NCBI RefSeq assembly: GCF_031143425.1
Contig: NC_090439.1
Span: 642,817,465 to 642,881,464 of the forward strand
Reading direction: 5' to 3'
Source of the DNA: Pleurodeles waltl
Lineage: Eukaryota > Chordata > Amphibia > Caudata > Salamandridae
DNA: 64,000 nucleotides
In this document: piece after piece, positions 11,161 to 23,000 of the stretch
Position numbering within the stretch: the first letter of the stretch is position 1
Layout: every line of letters starts with the position of its first letter
The notes under the pieces: model-generated
The model's database searches: none
Seen by the model: the letters and a program-made list of their open reading frames with translations, nothing else
Told to the model about the DNA's origin: nothing
Made by a program: the position numbers and the translations under genes

Positions 11161-12080
11161 GGCCCTCATTACCATTTAACAGTGTTAAAGCGGCGTTAAT
11201 ACTGCCAACAGGCCGGCGGTAAAAAAATGTTATTTTGTCCCTGGCGGTAACCACCATCAAAGACCGCCACTTTAACACACCGACCTCCAGGGTGGTAACG
11301 GCCACCGGGCTGGAGACTTCAATCACCCTCAGGATTATGACCCGGCCTACTGCCATGGTGTTCATGCCAAACTTACCGCCACGAAAACCATGGCGGTAGG
11401 CACTATCAGTGCCAGGGAATCCCTACCCTGGCACTGATGGGGGTCTCTCCCGCCTCCTCCCCCTCCCCAGAGTTCTCCCCCATCCCCTCTCCCTCTCCTG
11501 CCCCCGCACATATACACTCCCACACGCACACCCATATACACACATGCACACACCCATACCCACCACCACCCACCCATGCACACATGCATACCAACACACC
11601 ACAACACACACCAACATACCTTGTCACACACATGCATTCACAACACACAACACTCACAATCACTCATTCAGGCACGCATTCAACGCGCCTCTCACCCACA
11701 TGCACACATTTCAAAACATACACACCCCTCCCCCACTTACACACAACACCTCCCTCTCCTATCGGAGAACCTGACTTACCTGCTTGCAGGGGGTCCTCCG
11801 GCTGGAGACGGTCTGTGGCACTGCTGTCAGCAGCAGCGTCTGCCAGCAAAACACCACCAGGCCGTATTATTGGTCATGGTATGGTCGGCGGTGTTTTGCT
11901 GGCGTGGCGGTGCTGCTGTCAGCAGCGCCGCCTTACCGCTGTCCGTGTTCCGCCAGCATTCTGGTGGAATACGTCAGCGGTCATGATACGCGTAGACGGC
12001 TGGTAGCCACGGTGGCAGTATGTTGGCGGCCGTCACTGTGGCGGTAGGCGGTAGTTACCGCCAATGTTGTAATGAGGGCC
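11161..12080. mobile_element. Harbinger deletion derivative (920 bp)
   Basis: Ends are GGCCCTCATTACCATT and CAATGTTGTAATGAGGGCC, with perfect target duplication TAA at 11158-11160 and 12081-12083. The left ~110 bp (ACAGTGTTAAAGCGGCG, GCCAACAGGCCGGCGGTAAA, CACTTTAACAC) match the reverse complement of the right end of the 8.9-kb Harbinger at 31390-40256. The right end (ATTACAACATTGGCGGTAA on minus, then CGCCTACCGC) matches that element's left end. It therefore looks like an internally deleted, reverse-oriented relative that keeps both ends and no genes. Its centre is CA-rich. Confidence 0.85.
11510..11735. repeat. CA-rich low-complexity tract
   Basis: Irregular CACA/CATACA-rich sequence inside the Harbinger derivative. 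Comparable tracts lie at 31680-31975 and about 60770-61440, also in Harbinger-type surroundings. The open frames it creates (His/Thr/Pro-rich) are not credible genes. Confidence 0.7.
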
Positions 12081-12083
12081 TAA

Positions 12084-12840
12084 AAGTTGTCTTGGGGCTC
12101 AGTCTGCTCCCCTTGCCCACTCTCTCCCTCAGGCCCAATCTCATGCAGGGCGAGGCAGCCTTTCAGCTTAAAGCCACATCGCAATTAGCTCTTGTACCTT
12201 TAGTCAAATGAGCCAGGGCCGGGGAAGCAGCTTTGGCTCAAAAGCTGGTCGCACCCACTGTCTTGGCTGTCACCGCTTGCCATCTCATTTGGGTGCTGCA
12301 CCTGCTACAGCTGTAAGTTCAGTTCGGGCCCCTCCGCAGTCTTGACGAGCGTCACAGTGGCATCCAGTCCTTCATGACAGTGATTCAGAGTGTTTGCAGC
12401 TTCCCAGTTGTCTCCCTGCCTCTTACCACTACTTCTCAAGGAACGCCAGCCCCTCGGGGCTAGAGGTACTCTGCTCAATGTAACGCAGTTGCCATCTTGG
12501 GTCTGGCGCATGGTAGTCTTTCAAGATAAATTCTGTTTTTCTATGATGCCGTTTCAATGTGGGGCCATATATCGAGGTTCTGGGATGTCAGGAGTTCTCT
12601 TTGGGGTGCTTTGGGGGGGGTCCTAAAGCCAGTATACTGGGTAGGATGGTACTGAGTGCGGGTCACCAGTGGAACGCTGCAAACAAGTGGCTCAGTCCAT
12701 CAGCGTTGGGCCCTGCCCTGCCCTACCAAGGTGACTCTTCTCATCATTGCTGAACTAAGCACAGTGTCAAACATAATGTTTGCTTTCATACTCTTAAGGA
12801 CAGTAAGTTTTAAGAACAGACTAGGATACACAATTTGAAG
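12084..12840. other. unassigned spacer
   Basis: No feature was recognised between the Harbinger derivative and the Helitron helicase fragment. Confidence 0.35.
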
Positions 12841-12844
12841 GAAA

Positions 12845-13985
12845 ACATTTAATTGTCTTTGGTGGCCTACTCCAACTTACCCCCATAAAAGGATAACCAC
12901 TTTTTTAAACTCTTCTGCATAATGAAACAAGGAATTCCCTAGGCAACCTAAATATTTGGTTAAACTTTGAGTGCAAAGAATTAGTAAAAAAACATGTGTC
13001 CGGCATCTGATTTGGAATATGGAGAGACACTGAGAGACATTAGAGTAGGAGTTCCTACAAAACAGGGGAAATTTGCTTTGGAAAGTTGCCTAATCAAGAG
13101 TCTATTCCCATCTGACATAATTGCACCAGAACTAAAGTTCAATTTCATCAAAAAAGAGAAATCTATAGTTTGTTTATTACCAACACTTGAAGAGTGCTCA
13201 TACTTTAATGACAAATTACTGGAGAAAGAAAAAATGTTTTAAAATTACAGCTATTGAACATCAAAGAGTCACAATATTACTGACAGATAAACTACAAGCA
13301 AAATTGGATTCTTTGGAAAAATCAGTATTGAGAAAAGCAGGATTAGAAAAAACTGTCAAGATATTTTACAATGCCACCTAAATGTTAAGGAAGGCTCAGT
13401 AAATGGTGCAATGGGTAAAGTTATTGATTGCATTAACATTTCGAATAGAGACAACATAGAGTATCTGGCTATAAAATTTGATCTGTTAGATGATGTTAAG
13501 AAGATTGGCCAGTGTGTTGTACGGTTCTTGCTTGTAAAAGAATTATACATCCGATGACAACAGTTTCCTTTATCTTTAACCATCTATAAATTGCAAGGTT
13601 TAAGTGTAGATGCAGCTTTGGTTAACATTGGAAGTTCTATATTCAAAGAAAGAATGTTATATGTAACATTGTCACCAATTAGAACATTGTCTGGCTTGTG
13701 TTTAATTGACTTTGAAGACAGCAAAGTTAGTGCTGACGTAAACTGTGTATGGGAGTATAATCAGTTAAGAAGTCTTTATGCTCCTCATTTAGGCCAGTAC
13801 CCTGTATATGAGAAACAGATACTCTGTCCAAAGTGGAAAATTGCAAAACAGTATACAGACCCTCAAGAAAAGAAAGGACAGAAGGGTAACACAGACAGTA
13901 CTAGGAAAAGAAAATTGGAAAACGATAGTGAAATTGCTGGCTACTGTAGGAGGCTGGATCTCTCTAGAGTGTACAAAAATAATGT
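12845..13985 (+). pseudogene. Helitron Pif1-type helicase, C-terminal part (decayed)
   Basis: Plus-strand segments follow the order of a Pif1/RecD-like helicase fused in Helitrons. LIVFGGLLQLTPIKG (12848 onward) corresponds to the usual GDLLQLxPV motif, then DLEYGETLRDIRVGVPTKQ (the 'NMRQ..D..Y...L..IR.G' region), then LFPSDIIAPEL. The motif VI-like region is SFIFNHL*IARFKCRCSFG in one frame and KLQGLSVDAALVNIGSSIFK in another, followed by RMLYVTLSPIRTLSGLCLID. The last is the conserved 'YVxLSRVRSLxGLxxxDF' end. Stops and frameshifts from 13245 to 13590 show it is dead. Walker motifs are not present upstream. The Rep half is not adjacent; a Rep fragment lies 45 kb away at 54.95-59.59 kb on the same strand. 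Confidence 0.8.
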
Positions 13986-13989
13986 GCTG

Positions 13990-14713
13990 TGTTCTTTGTG
14001 AGCCACTCAACTGAATTCCAGGCGTTCCGATTTGGCGATGACAATTCCCCAATCTCGGTGAGGACTAACATGATTGCGATGAAGAGTGCATTGCAAGACC
14101 TCAAGGGGAGGGGAGTTTTGGGAAGAGTAAATACCAGCTTCTGCTTTGTGGACTTCAAAATCGGAATTCTGGACCCTGGACTGTATGTTGTGTTTGGTGC
14201 CAGGACTTCTTACTTCTCAAAATACTAGGTTCTTGGTTTTTAGGATTCTGGGCTGCAAAAGCATTACTTCATTAATACATTGAACTTGCATAAACTATTG
14301 TGAAATTATACATTTCTGACACATTATGCATAAGTTTTTATAAGGCTGAACAAGTCTCTTCCTCTTTTTACAATACTTTCAGAGTCTCTGAAGCAATGTC
14401 CAAACTCAAAAAAAATCAAACGGACTGAAGGGTTTCTTTGTGTTACGGCGTAATCTGTTGGCATCAATAGTTTTGATTAACTTGCTCTATTTCCAATTTC
14501 ATAATTTTCAGGGGAGCACTTGTTACAGGAAATACGTCTTTCCTTAAAGCCTGTTTAGCAGTATCTTGGATTCCCACCGAAATGATAAATCACGTTATTT
14601 CTTATTGTCTTAAATTAGTTAAAAGACAGAGGCCTGTTTTGTTTGATTTAAGCGATTAATCTTTCTTACCTTGAAATGAAGTTACTTGCTTCAAAATTTC
14701 AGAAGAACCCAAA
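13990..14713. other. unassigned spacer
   Basis: AT-rich DNA with no recognised gene. The open frame at 13989-14228 shows no known motif. Confidence 0.35.
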
Positions 14714-14980
14714 TTGTTTTTTTCACATTTCTTACTTTCTCTCTTTTACAGGAAATATGAGATCGTCGGCAGAAGAGTGAAGAGGAGAGTCGGGACTCTG
14801 CAGGACGCCGATCGGAGGGTGAGGATCACTGGAACTCAACAGGAGGCTGTCGGGAGGATGAGAAATGCTGGAACTCGACTAGAAGCTGGTCAGAGAACGA
14901 AGAACACTGCAACTCGATGGGAGGCACACTGGAGAACAAGGAACTTGACTTGCAGTGAAACTCGACAGGAGGCAGGGTAG
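14714..14980 (+). repeat. 39-bp tandem repeat encoding a 13-residue repeat
   Basis: From about 14776 the sequence repeats every 39 bp, and an 88-codon open frame reads it as VRITGTQQEAVGR, MRNAGTRLEAGQR, TKNTATRWEAHWR, preceded by RVGTLQDADRR. The unit is T/G-T-R-x-E-A-x-x-R-like and strongly basic. A start codon lies at 14714 in a hydrophobic, unrelated stretch, so translation from it is doubtful. No family was recognised. It may be a minisatellite that happens to stay open because its unit is a multiple of three. Confidence 0.55.
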
Positions 14981-15102
14981 CGGACAAGGAACTTGACTTG
15001 ACTGGAAACAAGTAAGCAGAGCAAAAGGTACAACTCCAAGCAATGCCTAACACTCACCAGCATTGTTAAATAATCAAATGTGCACATGTGCCTTTTGGAA
15101 GT

Positions 15103-15330
15103 TGATTGCTTGTTAAGGAAATGAGCAATTATCCTCCTGATTGCTGCACATGTTCAATAGAGATCATATTGTGAAGAGCACCTGTTCTGGTATTTACAGT
15201 TGGAGCATGTGGAAAGGCAATTGGTTGCTTTTTAAGGAAACAAGCAATTATCCTCCTGATTGTGGCACATGTTCAACACAGATCGCATTGTGAAGAGCAC
15301 GTTTTGGCAGTTTACAGTTGGAGCAGGTGG
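15103..15330. repeat. 119-bp tandem duplication
   Basis: Two copies about 119 bp apart share TTAAGGAAA, GCAATTATCCTCCTGATTG, GCACATGTTCAA, TTGTGAAGAGCAC and TTTACAGTTGGAGCA. The rest is diverged by scattered substitutions. No coding potential. Confidence 0.75.
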
Positions 15331-16348
15331 AATACAATGAGAATAAAAATTAAGAGAAGTCACCAAGATAATAGTGAAAAATGAGCAAAGTTAAAAATAT
15401 GTCCCAAAAATATGTCAAAAAATACTTGGTTGCTTTCCTCCTCTTTGGGCTTATGCTATGGACTGAAGTTACATTTGCTCAAAAACTGTGTTTTCGGTGA
15501 TTTCTCTTTTACGATATCCTACTGTTAGGAGTTGTGTTAAATTAATGTTTACTGACATAGCATTTATAAATTGTATCACCCAAACATGGGGGTTATAAAA
15601 ACAAATGTGATCTCTGTACATTTTTCTTTTAGCACAAATATGCTTTTCTGATCAACGAAATATGAATATGAACTTTTAAAATGGATTTACTCATAAGAAC
15701 AGTTGAATAAGTACCGTAAAATTCTGCTGAAATCTGCATGGGTGGAAGGCTCACTCATGGACACTTCTTGGATTATTTCTTGATCACGTTTCACTTTTAT
15801 TATTATTATGGTCACTTCTTCTCAAAATTATCTTGGTCACTTCTCTTCGTTTTTATTCTTGAAAAACTGTAAAGAAATACTAACACAGGAGGGATTTCAC
15901 CTGTTTTAACTTCTGGGTTTCAATCCAACACTTGTGGGTGATCTCAGTTGCATTTATCTAATCTTTCTCTCTCTGGAACAAATGCATATCTTTCTTCCAG
16001 TCACTTGCTAGCACTCACCTACAAATTTATTTCATTTCGGTTACACTTGTGCACTGAGTCTCCTCTGAGAGACAAGTATATTGTTTGGAGAAGATTGCTT
16101 CTTTGAAAAATTTGATTTTTTCTTTTGCACTCTGGGTGGAGGATTTTTTCCTCCAAAAAGAAGGGTATCTTCTTCTAATTTCTTTTTGTATTTTTGCAGC
16201 CTTGAGAAAGCCCCAGGTTTGCATACCGCTAGGGGTGATACACGTGTTGGCTGTTGTTCCACTCTCTGTATTTCACAATAAATATCTACTGGATTTATTG
16301 ACTTGGCTGAACATGCTTCTTAAAATCTGATTATGATGTGAAGATTTT
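15331..16348. other. unassigned spacer
   Basis: About 1 kb of AT-rich DNA without a recognised gene or repeat unit. The short open frames near 16027-16330 have no known motif. Confidence 0.35.
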
Positions 16349-16978
16349 GGCCCTCATTCCTACTCTGGCGGGCGGCGGTCGCCGCCCGCCAGGCGGGAAC
16401 CGCCATATGGCCGCTCCGCGGTCGAAAGACTGCTGGGGCCATTCCGACCTTCCTGCTGGGCCGGCGGGCGCTAACATTGTTAGCGCCCGCCGGCCCAGCA
16501 GGAAGGCGGCCTGCAACACTGAAGCTGGCTCCGAATGGAGCCGGCGGTGTTGCAGGTGTGCGACGGGTGCAGTTGCACCCGTCGCGCTTTTCACTGTCTG
16601 CTAAGCAGACAGTGAAAAGCATGCTGAGGCCCTGTTAGGGGGCCCCTGCACTGCCCATGCCACTGGCATGGGCAGTGCAGGGGCCCCCAGGGGCCCCAGG
16701 ACACCTGTTCCCGCCATCCTCTTCCTGGCGGTGAAAACCGCCAGAAACAGGCTGGCGGGAAGGGGGTCGGAATCCCCATGGCGGCGCTGCTTGCAGCGCC
16801 GCCATGGAGGATTAGCCCAGCCGGGGGAAATCCGGCAGGAAACCGCCGGACCCGGTTTTCCGACCGCGGCTTTACCGCCGCGGTCGGAATGGGCTTTGAA
16901 GCACCGCCAGCATGTTGGCGGTGCTTCAGTCATCCGTGACCCTGGCGGTCATAGACCGCCAGGGTCAGAATGACCCCC
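16349..16978. mobile_element. hairpin-array element, copy 2 (best preserved)
   Basis: Ends are GGCCCTCATTCCTAC and GTCAGAATGACCCCC, flanked by TTT at 16346-16348 and 16979-16981. In order it contains hairpins built on GGCGGGCGGCGG, GGAACCGCC, CTGGGCCGGCGGGCGCTAAC, CGACGGGTGCAGTTGCACCC, TTTCACTGTCTGC, CCTGCACTGCCCATGCC, ATGGCGGCGCTGC, GACCGCGGC, CACCGCCA and CCTGGCGGTC, each followed closely by its own reverse complement. Nearly the whole 630 bp can fold as separate stems. There is no coding sequence. Order and identity of stems match copy 1. Confidence 0.85.
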
Positions 16979-16981
16979 TTT

Positions 16982-17560
16982 GACTATTAACTTGAAATAT
17001 GGGTCTTCCAATACTTTGTTGTAACAACATATGGTGTATGTCTGTGAACATAATAGTGTACTTTATCACATGGATGGGTGGGGGATGGTGCATGGGCCAG
17101 TCTGGCATTGGTAAGACTGCTAGTGCAGTGTACCCCCGCAGTTGGCTGTATGAGTTACACGCTGGGATGGCGGGTGGAAATCTATCTCCTCATGTCAGCT
17201 CAGTGGGGCAGTTACTACTACATTGTTGATGTATCAAATAGAGCCAGTGCCAAGCTTGGGGTGCATTTTGTGTGACAGCACACGCTGCTCTTATCACTGC
17301 AAATCAAGCAGTGGAAAGTACAAAGGGCCTGGGCATGGGGCCCCCGATACTGCCCATGCCAGGTGCATGGGCTGTGCAGGGGCACCCAGTGCAACCCACA
17401 CCACATTACCACCAACCTTTGCATGGGGGTCTGACCGCCATTCAAAGGCTGGCAGAAAAGTGGGAACATACCTGGAGGGTAGTGCTGATAGTAATAGCCA
17501 CCTCAGTTTTGTGAGCCCAGTTTTTCCCTGCGCCCTCATTCTGCCCAGTGATCAAGGATT
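16982..17560. repeat. decayed GC-rich MITE-like segment
   Basis: Around 17325-17395 lies GGGCCTGGGCATGGGGCCCC...CTGCCCATGCC...CATGGGC...GCAGGGGC, a degraded version of the CCTGCACTGCCCATGCC hairpin of the hairpin-array elements. A similar degraded copy lies near 50150-50210. No ends or target duplication could be set. Confidence 0.45.
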
Positions 17561-18140
17561 CCTAGGAGCCCAAAGACTTTTCTGGGAAATGTTATTATTT
17601 GTTTAAATGTTTAAAAGTGTTTTCTACTGCTACCTGTGCCTATTTACTGTAGGCTTTCTGTGTTTTAGGCAGCTTGGCCTTTTTAAAGTGCTTTTTTATA
17701 GCCGTGACTGTTTGAAATTTCCCTTCTAGTTTGTGGCAAAAGTCTGCATAAAGCCCCCATTCCCCTTCTTTTTTTAAGTAAAAAGGCTACACACAACTTA
17801 GTGGCTAACCAGAGTGTGTTTAGGAGACTGCTTAATCTGTTTCTGTCATTTAAATTGTGTTTAGAAACTGTCTGCTTCACCCGTTTTTGCCTTGAAAAAG
17901 CCAAGTTTCTGAGTGCGCGACAAGCAGTATTTCAGTGTTTTTTTAACAATCTCTTCCTTATCTGGAAAGTAGACTCTGCTATATTGGAAGTGTAGATTCA
18001 GCCTGTCTGTATCCAAGGAGATTCTGAATAGAGCAGCAGCTCCCTCCCCACTTCCCACAGGTGCTGGTGCTTCAGTTGACTTGGCTCTTATATAAATTCC
18101 TATTGGTTGTTGCATATGGTGTTGTGATAGGTTGTTGGGG
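17561..18140. other. unassigned spacer
   Basis: No recognised gene or repeat before the 55-bp array. Confidence 0.35.
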
Positions 18141-18145
18141 CTGGC

Positions 18146-18535
18146 CTTTCTATTGGTTTAAGGATTAGGGTTGGGTTTGTGATTGGTACTAGGATTGAGA
18201 TTCCTATTGGTCCCTGTTTTTAGGGTTGGGTTTGTGATTGGTACTAGGGTTCAGATTCCTATTGGTTCCTGTTTTTATTGATGGGGTTGTGATTGCTACT
18301 ATAGTTGGGATTCCTATTGGTTTCTGTTTTTAGGGTTGGGGTTGTGATTGGTACTAGGGTTGAGATTCTTCTTGGCTCCTGTTTTTAGGGTTGGGGTTGT
18401 GAGTGGTACTAGGGTTGAGATTCGTATTGGTTCCTCTTTTTAGGGTTGGTGTTATGATTGGTACTTAGGTTGAGATTCTTATTGGTTTCTGGTTTTACGG
18501 TTGGGGTTGTGATTGGTTGTCAGGACTTGGGGAAT
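18146..18535 (+). repeat. 55-bp tandem array with two ATTGG boxes per unit, upstream of L2
   Basis: The core TTCCTATTGG and its variants recur at 18201, 18256, 18311, 18366, 18421 and 18476, exactly 55 bp apart. Each unit holds a second box in GTGATTGGTACTAGGG. ATTGG is the reverse of the CCAAT box bound by NF-Y. The array ends just upstream of the region that leads into the L2 LINE on the same strand. It resembles promoter monomers in a LINE 5' UTR, but that role is inference. Confidence 0.75.
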
Positions 18536-18739
18536 GGTTGGTGAACACGGCTGGGTATCCCATTGGTTGTGGGATTTAAGGTTACAAATCTGATAATCTG
18601 ATTGGTTAGAGTTAGGACTAGGTTTCTATTGGACAATAGGGCAATTTAAGCCTAGGGCTCAGGGCGTCACAGCCCAGGTGTCAAGGCTAAGGGCAGAGAG
18701 GACAAGGGCATTTGCCTGTTTGGGCCTGTTCGGGACTGG

Positions 18740-20009
18740 TTGGGCCTAGGGCCAGAAATGCTGCCCTATTCTCCATTTACCAGAAAGGACCTTATTCCCT
18801 ACACATCAATCAACATGCAAACACATTCTCAGCAAAAACATCCAACTCATGCATCACAAACTGACCTCATACAAATTGCAATGTCTCATCAACCAACACA
18901 AAACCCCAATACCACTCCTACACGCATATCAACCACAACTATAACAGTGAAACACCTTTATTCTCACTTCTTACACTGCTCTACCCATTCCCCCTAACAC
19001 AACCTGCCAGCACCCACACAATACAAAACCACATTATACATTACTTTCAGCCGTTCAGATACAGATTCCCTGTTCATAAAAACCAACAGCACTATCCTCC
19101 ATTTGCTCTTGCCAGACCCCTTTTTATCATGACAATACCTAAACCCAGCCTTCCAGCACACCATCAACAAACACTCTTCCCCTCTTTTCACCAAATACAC
19201 ACAACCATACAATCCACACACTCTACTCCACCACACATATTACCTCTTTCAGTCATCACTAAAACAAACACCCCTGACACACATCCATCCCCTCTTACAC
19301 ACCTCATACACTCATCTCCAAAAGACATCAACACCCCCTGTAATATTCTAATACCACTCACCAGCACTAACTCACATACAAATCCAGAGAACCACTACAT
19401 CGATATCTCCTCTCACTATTCCATAAAAACAAAACAGACTGCACACATTAGCACATCAAAATAACACAAACTTTCATTATACTTTCCGTCACACCCACTC
19501 CTACCCTGATGACTACACAAAGAATACAAATCCTCACCAATCTTTACCTCTACATTCTCACTCTTCACAAACATCTACCACAGGCACCCCAACACAGCAA
19601 CATTCATTCACCTGCCTCTCATCCATTGTACAATTTAGAGCCTTACATTATGATCCACATGCTCCTCTGCCGCCCCTAACCCATACTCCTTCCACACTAA
19701 ACAGATGCAAACAAAATAAACAACATGCTACTCTTAAGAACTTCACATCCCCTTGTCTATTACATAATAAGGCTAACGCAGAAAATAAAGTACATCCTTC
19801 ATGTCTCTCTCAGCCACCAAGTCCACCACCGGCACACACAAACCCAACAAAATGCCTTCTAAGCCTGCTGGAAGATGAACACTATATTGAAAAACAGGAC
19901 TATTGTTACCCTCACACAGTTATCACAACTAACAACATACCTGCTACAAGCTCCAAATATTCTGCTCACCCTTCTCCTAAACAAAACCACCCCGCCACTA
20001 TCACACTTT
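18740..20009 (+). pseudogene. L2 LINE 5' region / possible ORF1 remnant
   Basis: Plus-strand open stretches at 18740-18997 and 19129-19464 give Thr/Pro/His/Ser-rich peptides without a recognisable domain. The position between the 55-bp array and the endonuclease suggests 5' UTR or a decayed ORF1. No zinc knuckle or coiled coil typical of LINE ORF1 is seen. Confidence 0.4.
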
Positions 20010-23000
20010 TTCTAAACTGCCTGCTCATAAATGCTTGATCACTCCTAATAAACAAGCAACACATCTACGACCTGCTCACAGACACACAGCCTAACTTACT
20101 ATTCATAGCAGAATCATGGTTGGGAGATGACATGGTCCTAGTGTTGCATGAAGCCATTCCTCCAGGCTATCAAACCATCACAGAATACTAAATAGGGAAG
20201 AAAGGAGGTGGGCTAGCAATTATATTCAAACAAGCAATAAATCTCTGTAAAACAGACAACATTTCAATACAAGGTTGTGAGGCCCTCCTCACCAGATGCA
20301 ACCCTACTCCAACTTTCTCCTGTAACTTTCTCCTCTTTTACAGACCTCCACCTAACAACTCCAAATTCCCAGATGCTTTTCTAGACACAGTCTCAGACCT
20401 TATTACATCATACTCAAACCTATGCATTCTTGGGGACCTAGGGCCAGATGTAGGTAGCTTGCAAATTGCGACTTGCAATTTGCGAGTCCGTGCGACTCGC
20501 AAATTGCAAGTTGCAATTTGGTATGCAGAAAGGTGTCTCAGACACCTTCTGCAACTCGCAATTGGGTCGCAAAGACCCACATCATTAATATTAATGAGGT
20601 GGGTCGCAGTTTGCGACCCCATTGCGAGAATGGGGACTCACGGGGATGGTGGCCTTCTGCAGTCAGCAGACCACCATGTCCGTGACTGCTTTTTAATAAA
20701 GCATTTTTTTTTTCCATCTGCAGCCCGTTTTCCTTCAAGGAAAACGAGCTGCACTTGGAAAAAAAAACAAAAGCTTTAGTTTCGTTTTTTTTCAGGGCAG
20801 GCAGTGGTCCATTGGACCACTGCCTGCCCTGAATTTTTTTTTTTTTTTTCCATTCACAAAGGGGAAGGGGTCCCATGGGGACCCCTTCCCGTTTGCGACT
20901 GGGTTACCATCCACTTCAAGTGGATGGTAACTGCGATTTCATTTGCGACCGCGAAATTGCATTGCATTGCGAGTCGCAAATAGGAAGGGAACACCCCTTC
21001 CTATTTGCGAGTCGGAAATGCATTTTGCGAGGCGGATCCGACTCGCAAAATGCATTTCTGCATACCGGTGAGGCTTTTGCGCCTCGCAAATGGCATTTTT
21101 CGCCGTTTGCGACTCGCAAATGCCTTATTACATCTGGCACTTAAATATTTGGTTTGACAAACCCAATATGCCCCATCCAAAAGCTATCACTACTGGCCTA
21201 ATCGCATTGAACCTACATCATATTGTACACAATCTCACACACATCGCTGGACACATCCTAGAGTTCATTTTTGCGAAGCTGAGCTAGTTTCCGTTCACAG
21301 CATCATGCCAATCACATGGTCAGACCACCATTTGATAACTTTCCGACATAAAACATCACAAATCAACACACCCCACAACAACTTACATACATGCACCTAT
21401 CGACCATGGAGCAAACTCAATTTTGAAGATTTAGAAACACAACAAACAGCCAACACAGATCTAGATACAATTAACTCTGTTCTAAAACTTTATGAGTGGC
21501 TACAGGAAGCTTTTGATATCCTAATACCGCTCAGAAAAACTAAACAGGAGAAAAAAACAACACCTTGGAGAAACACAGCACTTAAAAAGATAAAGCAACA
21601 AATCAGAAGGTTGTAGCGGACCTGGTTCAAAACAAACAACATTCAAGACAAACTGCAGCTACACAAACTTAAAAGAATGTACAAATCATCAATCAAAAAA
21701 GCTAAAAAAAGGCACTACTCAGACAGAATTCTAAATGCTAAATCTGCAACCAAAGAATTTTATAAAATTCTCAATCAATTTCTAAAAACTAAATGTGTGG
21801 AAGGAAGTTATCCCACTACTTAAGATTTCAAAAACAAACTGGCAAATCATTACACAACCAAAGCAGACACATTTCAATCAGAAGAAAACCATCAGCACAA
21901 ATCCCTTTCCTAAAATCCCCTCTAAGAATAAACCAACCCAGCCTCTATAGTCCTTCAAACAAATATCACAAGGTAAATGTATGATTTGGTCAAAGCAAGC
22001 AGGCTTTCCTTTTGCCCTTCTGACCCTTATCTACCACACATCTTCAAGAACATTCTTTTATCTACTTCTGCTGTCACACCTCTAAGAATAATAATCAATA
22101 ACTCTTTAACTACAGAAACTTTTCCTGAAGACCTGAAAAAAGCATGCATACGTCTGTTATTTAAGAAAAAAAACTAGACCCACAGGACCCCAACAACTAC
22201 AGACCAATCACAAATGGACCTTTCCTAGACAAACTGATAGAAAGAGCAACATTCACCCAGATGTCACAATTCATTGAAGACAATTCCATACTTTCAGACT
22301 ACCAAACTGGATTCCACCCAGGAAGAAGCACTGAATCGGCACCCATAGCAATCTGGGATGATCTTAAAAACACAGTTGACGGCAATGGAGTTTCTGCACT
22401 ACTCCTCTTGGATCTCTCGGCTGCCTTTGATACGGTTGACCATGACATAGAAGGGACTGCTCTTGACTGGATTACATCCTACCTTCAAAACAGAATTAAT
22501 ACTGATTCTCCCCCCTTCTCGTCCAAACCCTACCTCACAAAAGCAGGGGTTCCCCAAGGATCAATCATCTCCCCTTTGCTTTTCAACATCTGCATGATAT
22601 CATTACCAGAACTGATCAATGATTTTCAACTCACATACTACAACTTTGCAGATGACCCACAAATGCTACTTAAATTGGAATGCCCCAAAGAAATTGAAAA
22701 CTCACTAATCATCAGTTACCTCAGAGCCGTTGATCAGTGGATAACTTGGAGCCGTCTCAAACAAAATGCTTCCAAAACGGAAATACTCACATGTGGTGAC
22801 GGGAAAAATTATGACCCACTGTGCTCCTGATGATCTCTGACCACCTCCTCAACTATCCATGGAAGTTAAAAATCTTAAAATTACCGTGGACTCCAAGTTA
22901 ACAATGAATGTCCAAGTGGACAAATTAACACAAACAAGCTTCTTCACCTTGAAGACTCTTTTATGAAAAAACTACAACTGCTTCAGAACTCCGCTGCCAG

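Noticed and set aside
11409..12006. 121-189-codon His/Thr/Pro-rich open frames
   Set aside because: Low-complexity CA-rich DNA in a non-coding deletion derivative.
13948..13975. Possible LTR start (TGTAGGAGGCTGG) like the Gmr1-like LTR
   Set aside because: Similarity stops after 13 bp and no matching end or duplication was found.
16349..16978. Structured RNA gene or tRNA cluster
   Set aside because: The stems are perfect palindromes with Harbinger-type ends and a target duplication. No tRNA A/B box or cloverleaf is seen.
18994..19236. Minus-strand 80-codon open frame
   Set aside because: Opposite to the L2 orientation and without any motif.
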